Assembly (NCBI RefSeq): GCF_019977755.1
Contig: NZ_AP025144.1
Location: 2,914,001 to 2,978,000 of the forward strand
Length of the DNA: 64,000 nt
Direction of reading: 5' to 3'
From: Vibrio penaeicida
GTDB taxonomy: Bacteria > Pseudomonadota > Gammaproteobacteria > Enterobacterales > Vibrionaceae
Shown in pieces: positions 58,066 through 64,000 of the stretch. Position 1 is the first letter of the stretch. Each line of letters begins with the position of its first letter. The notes beneath the pieces were generated by a model that worked only from the letters and a program-made list of their open reading frames with translations, did no database searches and had not been told where the DNA came from. Both the position numbers and the translations under genes were made by a program.

Positions 58066-58255
58066 TTAAAAAACAGACAAAACTTAAAAATATTAACGCT
58101 AAAAGCACAAATCAAATTCTAATCACAAAAACAAACAACAAAGTAAGAAAAACACTCAAGATTATCGGCAGAAAGCCGAAAAACACTGCCTTATTCATCA
58201 TGAGTTCTTAATTTGATATTAAATGGTGGAAATCTGTCTTCATTTACAGATTCGC
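58066..58255. other. AT-rich gap between flagellins 4 and 5
   Basis: No gene is seen. The stretch is A-rich with one CGGC-AGAAA-GCCG hairpin (about 58166-58178) that lacks a U-run. From 58256 the flagellin 5 downstream region begins. Confidence 0.5.
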
Positions 58256-58420
58256 TTTGCTGTTTCGACTAAGAAGTCAGAACAGCAAAACGGTCTATGT
58301 ATTTGTTTCGATTAATGTCCACTGTGATCGTTACACCCATTGTTTTCTCCCTGCCTCTCATAAGAAAGAGAGGCGGGAAGGAACGTCATGGGCAGGCGCT
58401 CCTCCCCGCGAGAGAGTCGA
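58256..58420 (-). repeat. Downstream region of flagellin 5, copy of the flagellin 4 downstream region
   Basis: The TTTGCTGTT/AACAGCAAA hairpin (58256-58264 with 58281-58289) and the GAGAGAGGCGGGAAGGAACG-containing block next to the stop are shared with flagellin 4. The sequence between them differs, so the two parts were conserved or copied separately. Confidence 0.65.
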
Positions 58421-59554
58421 CTAGCCCAGCAAGCTCATCGCTGCATTCGGCGCTTGTTTCGCTTGTGCCAATATCGATGTTGACGCTTGTTGTAAGATCT
58501 GAGCTTTCGTCATTGAGGTCGTTTCTGAAGCGAAGTCGGTATCTTTGATACGGCTCTTCGAAGCATTCACGTTCTCATTGATGTTATCTAAGTTGCTGAT
58601 TGCGTGACCAAATCGGTTCTGGAAGGCACCCAGCTCTGCTCGGTGGCTGTCTACGTATTTCAGTGCCGCATCCACTATCGCGACCGATTCTTGTGCACCC
58701 GCAACTGTTGTCACGTCTATAGTGTCGACTGTGACGCTGTTTGCCGCTCCCATCGCCAGCTCCCCTGCCAGGGCACCACCGAAGGTCACGTCGCCAACCA
58801 CTTTGTTGTTCCCTGCGAAGACTTGCAGTGTCCCGCCTTCACCCACCGACGCTTTCACTAAGTCGGTTTGACCGTTGATGTACGTCGCCAGCTCTTCAAT
58901 ATCATCGCCACCTTTGGCATTGATGTTCAGCACCTGAGCGTCGCCAAAACTGTCGGTCAATGAAATGGTCAGATCCGTTGCGGCGTCTGGCACCGTCCAA
59001 TCTTTGTCTTTGCCATTCGCGGCTTGGTAGCTGTTCCCCCCCATTAGGGAGTTGTCGCTTCGCATGTCTTTTAGGGTAAGCATGACCGCTTCACCGTTAT
59101 CGGCACCTATCTGGAATGCGGCTGTGCCGTACGTTCCGTTAAGTAGGCGGTTACCACCGAACGAGGTGGTTTCTGCGATACGGTTCAACTCATCGTTCAA
59201 TGCGGTGACTTCTTCTTGGATCGCCACACGCTCAGATTTTGAGTTCGAGCCGTTGGCAGATTGAAGGGATAAGTCACGCATACGTTGAAGGATGTTCGTG
59301 GTTTCATTCATCGCACCTTCGGCGGTTTGAGCAATGGAAATACCGTCGTTGGCATTTCGCACGGCTACGTCTAAGCCTCGGCTTTGCACATTCAAACGGT
59401 TTGAGATCTGTAGACCTGCTGCGTCGTCTTTTGCACTGTTGATTTTGAAACCTGAAGACAAACGCTCCATGGATAGGTTTAGGTCACTGGTTGCGTTGTT
59501 TAAGTGACGCTGCGCTGTCATTGCTGATACGTTGGTGTTTACAGTCATGCCCAT
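58421..59554 (-). CDS. Flagellin 5 (member of a near-identical triplet)
   Basis: A 377-residue flagellin with T22 (NNATSDLNL) and AMGAANSV, otherwise like flagellin 4. The DNA is also nearly identical within the gene but the leader diverges within ~20 bases of the start, except for the CCTCTCTCTGTACTTTAT stretch at the transcript start. The leader can fold ATGGG-TCC with GGA-CCCAT. Sigma-28 promoter at 59631-59658. Confidence 0.95.
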   Translation of the reverse strand: MGMTVNTNVSAMTAQRHLNNATSDLNLSMERLSSGFKINSAKDDAAGLQISNRLNVQSRGLDVAVRNANDGISIAQTAEGAMNETTNILQRMRDLSLQSANGSNSKSERVAIQEEVTALNDELNRIAETTSFGGNRLLNGTYGTAAFQIGADNGEAVMLTLKDMRSDNSLMGGNSYQAANGKDKDWTVPDAATDLTISLTDSFGDAQVLNINAKGGDDIEELATYINGQTDLVKASVGEGGTLQVFAGNNKVVGDVTFGGALAGELAMGAANSVTVDTIDVTTVAGAQESVAIVDAALKYVDSHRAELGAFQNRFGHAISNLDNINENVNASKSRIKDTDFASETTSMTKAQILQQASTSILAQAKQAPNAAMSLLG

Positions 59555-59630
59555 GATGTATTCTCCAAATTAAGTTGTGTATTTATGGGTTCCCTCTCTA
59601 ATGGAGCCCATTCCTCTCTCTGTACTTTAT

Positions 59631-59658
59631 TTAACGGCAACAAATTCGATTACTTTAG
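59631..59658 (-). promoter_or_regulatory. Sigma-28 promoter of flagellin 5
   Basis: CTAAAG with TAAA at 59657-59654, 15 bases, GCCGTTAA (59638-59631) on the minus strand: a full match. Confidence 0.85.
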
Positions 59659-59777
59659 TAATTTTAATCATTTTATTTAAATTAATTACCCAAACTATAA
59701 AAACAACCAATTACAAAAAGAAAAAAACCATGATATTTCAATAAAAACATGCATTTTTAATTTTAAGCTCAACAAAA

Positions 59778-59804
59778 ACAAAAAGGAGCCTGAACAGCTC
59801 CTTT
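59778..59804 (-). terminator. Rho-independent terminator after flagellin 6
   Basis: AAAGGAGC (59782-59789) pairs with GCTCCTTT (59797-59804) and is followed by TTGTTTTTG on the minus strand, 30 bases past the stop. It makes flagellin 6 a single-gene unit. Confidence 0.8.
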
Positions 59805-59833
59805 AAAGTCATATTTTTTGGATTTAAATTTGA

Positions 59834-60967
59834 TTAGCCAAGCAAACTCATCGCAGCATTTGGCGCTTGTTTCGCCTGTGCCAATATTGATGTTGACGCT
59901 TGTTGTAAGATCTGAGCTTTCGTCATTGAGGTCGTTTCTGATGAGAAGTCGGTATCTTTGATACGGCTCTTCGAAGCATTCACGTTCTCATTGATGTTAT
60001 CTAAGTTGCTGATCGCGTGACCAAATCGGTTCTGGAAGGCACCCAGCTCTGCTCGGTGGCTGTCTACGTATTTCAGCGCCGCATCCACTATCGCTACCGA
60101 TTCTTGTGCACCCGCGACTGTTGTCACGTCTATGGTGTCGACTGTTACGCTGTTTGCCGCTCCCATCGCCAGCTCCCCTGCCAGGGCACCACCGAAGGTC
60201 ACGTCGCCAACCACTTTGTTGTTCCCTGCGAAGACTTGCAGTGTCCCGCCTTCACCCACCGACGCTTTCACTAAGTCGGTTTGACCGTTGATGTACGTCG
60301 CCAGCTCTTCAATATCATCGCCACCTTTGGCATTGATGTTCAGCACCTGAGCGTCACCAAAACTGTCGGTCAGTGAAATGGTCAGATCCGTTGCGGCGTC
60401 TGGCACCGTCCAATCTTTGTCTTTACCATTCGCGGCTTGGTAGCTGTTACCCCCCATTAGAGAGTTGTCGCTTCGCATGTCTTTTAGAGTAAGCATGACC
60501 GCTTCACCGTTATCGGCACCTATCTGGAATGCGGCTGTGCCGTACGTTCCGTTAAGTAGGCGGTTACCACCGAACGAGGTGGTTTCTGCGATACGGTTCA
60601 ACTCATCGTTCAATGCGGTGACTTCTTCTTGGATCGCCACACGCTCAGATTTTGAGTTCGAACCGTTGGCAGATTGAAGGGATAAGTCACGCATACGTTG
60701 AAGGATGTTCGTGGTTTCATTCATCGCACCTTCGGCGGTTTGAGCAATGGAAATACCGTCGTTGGCATTTCGCACGGCTACGTCTAAGCCTCGGCTTTGT
60801 ACATTCAAACGGTTTGAGATCTGTAGACCCGCTGCGTCGTCTTTTGCACTGTTGATTTTGAAACCTGAAGACAAGCGCTCCATGGATAGGTTTAGGTCAC
60901 TGGTTGCGTTGTTTAAGTGACGCTGCGCTGTCATTGCTGATACGTTGGTGTTTACAGTCATGCCCAT
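59834..60967 (-). CDS. Flagellin 6 (member of a near-identical triplet)
   Basis: A 377-residue flagellin starting at ATG 60967 (MGMTVNTN) with GGAG upstream; an in-frame extension to 61060 runs through the leader and is rejected. It shares T22 and AMGAANSV with flagellin 5 and has DTDFSSET near the C-terminus. It has its own terminator and leader, unlike the other two triplet members, so the coding part has been kept alike while the flanks differ. Confidence 0.95.
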   Translation of the reverse strand: MGMTVNTNVSAMTAQRHLNNATSDLNLSMERLSSGFKINSAKDDAAGLQISNRLNVQSRGLDVAVRNANDGISIAQTAEGAMNETTNILQRMRDLSLQSANGSNSKSERVAIQEEVTALNDELNRIAETTSFGGNRLLNGTYGTAAFQIGADNGEAVMLTLKDMRSDNSLMGGNSYQAANGKDKDWTVPDAATDLTISLTDSFGDAQVLNINAKGGDDIEELATYINGQTDLVKASVGEGGTLQVFAGNNKVVGDVTFGGALAGELAMGAANSVTVDTIDVTTVAGAQESVAIVDAALKYVDSHRAELGAFQNRFGHAISNLDNINENVNASKSRIKDTDFSSETTSMTKAQILQQASTSILAQAKQAPNAAMSLLG

Positions 60968-60985
60968 GATGTATTCTCCAATTGA

Positions 60986-61020
60986 TTTTCCGATATTACG
61001 GTCTCCGCCGTCGCGGAAAA
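60986..61020 (-). promoter_or_regulatory. Conserved leader structure of flagellin 6
   Basis: TTTTCCG (61020-61014) can pair with CGGAAAA (60992-60986) on the minus strand. The local alternative is TCCGC with GCGGA around a four-base loop. Same arrangement as before flagellins 3 and 7, with paired changes in the local stem. Confidence 0.6.
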
Positions 61021-61048
61021 CCAAGCGTATTTCTCTCTCGTGCTTTTT

Positions 61049-61076
61049 ATAACGGCTCAATTGAAAAGATCTTTAG
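61049..61076 (-). promoter_or_regulatory. Sigma-28 promoter of flagellin 6
   Basis: CTAAAG with TAAA at 61075-61072, 15 bases, GCCGTTAT (61056-61049) on the minus strand, about 85 bases upstream of the start. Confidence 0.8.
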
Positions 61077-61078
61077 CA

Positions 61079-61106
61079 AAAATTCATCTGTTAATAGATG
61101 AATTTT
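61079..61106 (-). terminator. Terminator-like hairpin just upstream of the flagellin 6 promoter
   Basis: AAAATTCATCT (61079-61089) pairs perfectly with AGATGAATTTT (61096-61106); a short TTTTT is part of the minus-strand 3' side. It could be a backup stop for flagellin 7 transcripts, isolating the flagellin 6 promoter. Confidence 0.5.
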
Positions 61107-61330
61107 CAAACTGAAATAAAATCAATACATTGAGAGCTAGAAATCACATTGGACGGTGTAAAAATCGAGGGCAATAGATTCGCTATTTATACTAATCAAA
61201 TGAAGTAGACAAAAAAATCATATCGAAATCAGCTCAGCTTCCATTCGTAAACGCTCTCAAGGCTCGTTTCTTTAAAGACAACTCACTTGAATAACCTGCG
61301 CATCAGCCAATTATTGAGGTTGGGATAATA
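61107..61330. other. Gap between flagellins 6 and 7
   Basis: AT-rich, no coding region and no recognised signal apart from the flanking hairpins. Confidence 0.4.
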
Positions 61331-61358
61331 AAAAAGATCAGAGCACGCTCTGATCTTT
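61328..61358 (-). terminator. Rho-independent terminator after flagellin 7
   Basis: AAAGATCAGAGC (61333-61344) and GCTCTGATCTTT (61347-61358) form a perfect 12-bp stem, followed by TTTTTTATT on the minus strand, 25 bases past the stop. Confidence 0.88.
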
Positions 61359-61382
61359 AGGGTTTGTTAGCCAAGTATCTAA

Positions 61383-62516
61383 TTAACCTAATAGGCTCAT
61401 CGCAGCGTTAGGTGCTTGCTTGGCTTGTGCAAGAATTGAAGTTGAAGCCTGTTGTAAGATCTGTGACTTCGTCATCATAGTGGTTTCAGATGCGAAATCC
61501 GTATCTTTAATTCGGCTCTTCGACGCGTTCACATTCTCATTGATGTTATCTAAGTTGCTGATAGCGTGATCGAAGCGGTTCTGGAATGCCCCTAATTCTG
61601 CACGGTGACTATCCACATACTTAAGTGCAGCATCAATGATGGCGACAGATTCTTGTGATCCAGAAACGGTGGTCACGTCAATACTATCAACAGTAACATC
61701 TTGCTTCAGTCCCATGGCAAGTTCACCAGCAAGCCCACCACCAAATGTTAGGTCACTGGATACTTTATTATTGCCAGCAAAAATTTGCAGATTACCTTCT
61801 TCGCCAACCGATGCTTTCACTAAATCCGTTTGACCATTAATGTACGTTGCTAATTCTTCAATGTCATCGCCATCTTTAGCGTTAATAGTCAACGCCTGAG
61901 CTTGACCAAAGCTGTCCGTCAAGTTAATCGTCAAATCTGATGCAGCAGCGGATACTGTCCAATCTTTGTCTTTGCCGTTAGCCGCTTGATAGCTCTGGCC
62001 ACCCATCAGCGAGTTATCGCTGCGCATGTCTTTTAGTGTCAACATGACAGCTTCACCGTTATCAGCACCGATTTGGAACGATTTAGTGCCGTAAGTACCA
62101 TTTAGTAATTTGTTACCACCAAAAGATGTTGTCTCGGCTATTCGGTTCAGTTCGTCATTTAATGCCGTTACTTCTTCCTGAATGGCAACGCGTTCAGATT
62201 TAGAGTTAGAACCGTTCGCTGATTGCAAAGACAAATCACGCATACGTTGAAGGATGTTGGTGGTTTCATTCATCGCGCCTTCGGCAGTTTGAGCAATAGA
62301 AATACCATCATTAGCGTTTCGAACTGCGACATCCAAACCGCGGCTTTGAACGTTCAAACGGTTGGAGATTTGCAAACCAGCAGCGTCATCTTTCGCACTG
62401 TTGATTTTGAAGCCTGATGATAGGCGCTCCATTGATGTCGTGAGATCGCTTGCCGCGTTATTAAGATGGCGTTGTGCTGTCATCGCCGATACGTTGGTGT
62501 TTACTGTCATGCCCAT
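61383..62516 (-). CDS. Flagellin 7
   Basis: A 377-residue flagellin close to the triplet in D0/D1 ([20 protein letters not shown]) but different in the middle ([20 protein letters not shown]). It has [13 protein letters not shown] at the start and [12 protein letters not shown] near the end. The codon choice is less GC-rich than in the triplet. It has a strong terminator; its sigma-28-like promoter (62649) is weaker than the others. Confidence 0.95.
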   Translation of the reverse strand: MGMTVNTNVSAMTAQRHLNNAASDLTTSMERLSSGFKINSAKDDAAGLQISNRLNVQSRGLDVAVRNANDGISIAQTAEGAMNETTNILQRMRDLSLQSANGSNSKSERVAIQEEVTALNDELNRIAETTSFGGNKLLNGTYGTKSFQIGADNGEAVMLTLKDMRSDNSLMGGQSYQAANGKDKDWTVSAAASDLTINLTDSFGQAQALTINAKDGDDIEELATYINGQTDLVKASVGEEGNLQIFAGNNKVSSDLTFGGGLAGELAMGLKQDVTVDSIDVTTVSGSQESVAIIDAALKYVDSHRAELGAFQNRFDHAISNLDNINENVNASKSRIKDTDFASETTMMTKSQILQQASTSILAQAKQAPNAAMSLLG

Positions 62517-62534
62517 GATTACTGCTCCAAATGA

Positions 62535-62574
62535 TTTTCCGATACTGCGCTTTCCGAGCTTCAGCTTCGGAAAA
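62535..62574 (-). promoter_or_regulatory. Conserved leader structure of flagellin 7
   Basis: TTTTCCG (62574-62568) can pair with CGGAAAA (62541-62535), or locally as TTTCCGA with TCGGAAA around AGCTGAAGC on the minus strand. CGGAAAATCA lies directly before the ribosome site GGAG. Confidence 0.6.
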
Positions 62575-62586
62575 CCAAGTTGATTG

Positions 62587-62632
62587 ATACCTAAGTGACC
62601 TAATTAATCAGAATCGAAAGTCACTTGGGTAT
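62587..62632. repeat. Short inverted repeat related to the MITE-like element ends
   Basis: ATACCTAAGTGAC (62587-62599) and inverted GTCACTTGGGTAT (62620-62632) match at 12 of 13 positions and resemble the ends of the 9742-10005 element. It lies in the leader of flagellin 7, between promoter and start. Confidence 0.6.
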
Positions 62633-62648
62633 TTTCAAGATGAACCAG

Positions 62649-62676
62649 TTAACGACACAAAGTTTTTTTCCTTGAG
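62649..62676 (-). promoter_or_regulatory. Weak sigma-28-like promoter of flagellin 7
   Basis: TCAA at 62675-62672, 15 bases, GTCGTTAA (62656-62649) on the minus strand; one mismatch in each box. It is about 130 bases upstream of the start. Confidence 0.4.
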
Positions 62677-62755
62677 GCGTTTTTTAAGAAAAAATGGATT
62701 TTTTAGCTTAAGTGGTTACAAATAAACCAAACGCGATATATTTTGTCATTTCCTT

Positions 62756-62783
62756 CTAAAGTTAGTATTCCCTTTGCCGATAC
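62756..62783 (+). promoter_or_regulatory. Sigma-28 promoter on the plus strand, no gene attached
   Basis: CTAAAG (TAAA at 62757-62760), exactly 15 bases, GCCGATAC (62776-62783). The match is as good as that of the flagellin promoters, but it points right, away from flagellin 7. The ~200 bases ahead contain no convincing reading frame before the 3' end of the lactonase gene on the other strand. AGGTTG (near 62833) and CAACCT (near 62870) could pair in the transcript. Confidence 0.65.
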
Positions 62784-62953
62784 AAATTTCTTTTTTCCCT
62801 TGCACCCCTTATATATAAAGGTATAAGAAGGAGGTTGTTATTTTCACTAAGTAAAGATTCAATAAAAACCAACCTCTCAAATTCAGGACAACTTTGCAGT
62901 ATGCTTACTAAGTAGCCTTATTAACCCTGTAAAAAACGACGTTCCAGATTACA

Positions 62954-62985
62954 AACCCAAGTAACCTCAATTTACCTAGGTATAT
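62954..62985. repeat. Degenerate copy of the ACCCAAGT-ACCTC repeat
   Basis: ACCCAAGTAACCTC followed by TTTACCTAGGTATA resembles a collapsed pair of the repeat ends at 9742-10005. The transcript could form a 9-bp stem with two G-U pairs just past the lactonase stop, so it may act as a 3'-end hairpin. Confidence 0.45.
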
Positions 62986-62988
62986 GCG

Positions 62989-63888
62989 CTATTTGTACCA
63001 ATACGGCGCGTGTTTTTTCTCGTAAAACTCCTCTGCATCATGCCCAATCCAAAGCTCTGCACCTGTTCTTTCTAAAATTTTATCCACCTTTTCAAAGGCA
63101 AGTTTGCTTTGGTTTACCTGATTAAAAATAGGGATGGCGCGTAACCTGCGGTTTTCACGAGTATGGTACAGGTCACCAGACAAAATGATGGGGCCGTATT
63201 CAGGCAGATCAACATACAAAACTTGATGACCTGGCGAATGCCCGTATGCAGAGATAAGAACAACAGACCCGTCACCAAACACTTGATGATCACCCTCTAT
63301 TACTTTTGCATTGGGTTTTAGGCTTGCGTAATCATCCTGATTGAAGCCGTAGTTTTTAAATTTTTCTTGATCGAAAGCGATGTCATATTCTGGTTTTTGG
63401 ATTAACCATTGCGCATTTGAAAATTTATAAGCATTACCGGAATGATCCCAATGAAGATGCGACAACGCGAGATGTTCGATGTCATTAGCATCAATGTTTA
63501 GCAATTCCAATTGAGATGAGAGAGTTTTCTGCACAGAAAAATGAAATGCGCCATCCATCACTTCAATGCCATCCTTCTGTGCGACAAATTTGTCGTTAAT
63601 ACCCGCATCCCAAAACAACTTGCCTTTCGGATGAGAGATAACATAACAACTGTTCACCATTTCTATAGGGTTATCGTTGGATGCTTTCGGGTTAAACATC
63701 GTGGGCTTTCGCGCCTCAATTCGACCACAATCAATAATGCTGATAGCAACGTTCACGTTACCCTTAGTCGAAAATTGGGAAAAGTTGACAGGATTTGGCG
63801 CGGGGTTAGAAGTTTGATTTATCACACTGGCTTGTGCTGGCAAAAATGAAGCACTTAATAGACCGATCAGAATGCAACGTATTGTCAT
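62989..63888 (-). CDS. Secreted metallo-beta-lactamase-fold hydrolase, N-acyl homoserine lactonase-like
   Basis: A 299-residue protein with a signal peptide (MTIRCILIGLLSASFLPAQA, cleavage after residue 20), so it is probably periplasmic or exported. The metal-binding motif HLHWDHSG lies near residue 142. SPGHQVLY (about 219), SGDLYH (about 240) and GHDAEEF (about 281) provide the remaining ligands. The layout fits the AiiA-type AHL lactonase group, which opens the lactone ring of quorum-sensing signals, but the group also includes other lactonases and the substrate cannot be fixed by sequence. GAGAGG lies upstream of the ATG. It is unrelated to flagella by function and may simply border the cluster. 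Confidence 0.8.
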   Translation of the reverse strand: MTIRCILIGLLSASFLPAQASVINQTSNPAPNPVNFSQFSTKGNVNVAISIIDCGRIEARKPTMFNPKASNDNPIEMVNSCYVISHPKGKLFWDAGINDKFVAQKDGIEVMDGAFHFSVQKTLSSQLELLNIDANDIEHLALSHLHWDHSGNAYKFSNAQWLIQKPEYDIAFDQEKFKNYGFNQDDYASLKPNAKVIEGDHQVFGDGSVVLISAYGHSPGHQVLYVDLPEYGPIILSGDLYHTRENRRLRAIPIFNQVNQSKLAFEKVDKILERTGAELWIGHDAEEFYEKKHAPYWYK

Positions 63889-64000
63889 TGTTTGAATCCT
63901 CTCATGAATTTCCCGTCATGTTATAGACCCAAAAATGATAATTAAATACGATACACTGAAAGCAGCATCCCATTTTCGGGATGATAATTCTGGTTACCTT

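Noticed and set aside
58162..58169. Perfect sigma-28 -10 sequence GCCGATAA on the minus strand
   Set aside because: No TAAA at the required 15-base spacing; it lies within a small CGGC/GCCG hairpin.
51574..62516. Repeated units resembling a CRISPR or other array
   Set aside because: The repeats are full flagellin genes of ~1.1 kb with intact reading frames, not short direct repeats with spacers.
63945..63985. GCATCCC-GGGATG hairpin at the right edge
   Set aside because: Without a T-run and with the neighbouring gene outside the window its role cannot be judged.

Overview
The window looks like a chromosomal segment of a Vibrio species (Gammaproteobacteria). The evidence is the gene order flrA-flrB-flrC, fliEFGHIJ, fliKLMNOPQR-flhB, flhA-flhF-flhG-fliA, cheYZAB-parC-parP-cheW, which is the polar flagellum and chemotaxis 'region 2' of vibrios, followed by a complete ccmABCDEFGHI cytochrome c maturation operon and then fadL, an ECF sigma factor and fadIJ. 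The protein sequences are vibrio-like throughout. I cannot name the species from this sequence alone.

Layout, left to right. (1) 1-6840, fatty acid block: fadJ (cut by the window edge) and fadI on the minus strand; a 600-base gap that appears to encode a structured small RNA; then on the plus strand an ECF sigma factor overlapping its anti-sigma factor, and a fadL-type outer-membrane transporter. (2) 6862-10010: an Atm1/HMT1-type ABC exporter, the lipoprotein MlaA and a ~265-base palindromic repeat element. (3) 10108-17232: the ccm operon on the minus strand, with very tight gene overlaps. (4) 17447-25172: chemotaxis genes (DUF2802 protein, cheW, parP, parC, cheB, cheA, cheZ, cheY), including the ParC/ParP system that places chemoreceptor arrays at the pole. 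(5) 25193-44081: fliA, flhG, flhF, flhA, flhB, fliRQPONMLK, fliJIHGFE, covering pole selection, export apparatus, switch and basal body. (6) 44181-51497: the regulators flrC, flrB and flrA, then fliS, flaI, fliD and flaG. (7) 51574-62516: seven flagellin genes in tandem, three of them nearly identical. (8) 62989-63888: a secreted metallo-beta-lactamase-fold lactonase-like enzyme.

Nearly everything from 6862 to the end is on the minus strand. The promoter signals fit the vibrio flagellar hierarchy: sigma-54 type (GG-N10-GC) elements lie before flrB, fliE, fliK and flhA, and sigma-28 elements (CTAAAG, then GCCG(A/T)TAA with a 15-base TAAA-to-GCCG gap) lie before six of the seven flagellins, one of them weak. 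FlrA would start the cascade, FlrB/FlrC would activate the sigma-54 operons, and FliA made from the flhA operon would turn on the flagellins.

The most unusual points are: the amplified flagellin array and its shared 5'-leader structure with two mutually exclusive hairpins; a strong sigma-28 promoter pointing the opposite way, away from the flagellins and into a gene-free stretch; a predicted ~100-nt small RNA between fadI and the ECF sigma gene; a sigma-54 promoter buried inside what looks like the flrA terminator; and a divergent flagellin with no sigma-28 promoter and a 21-base tandem repeat running across its stop codon.
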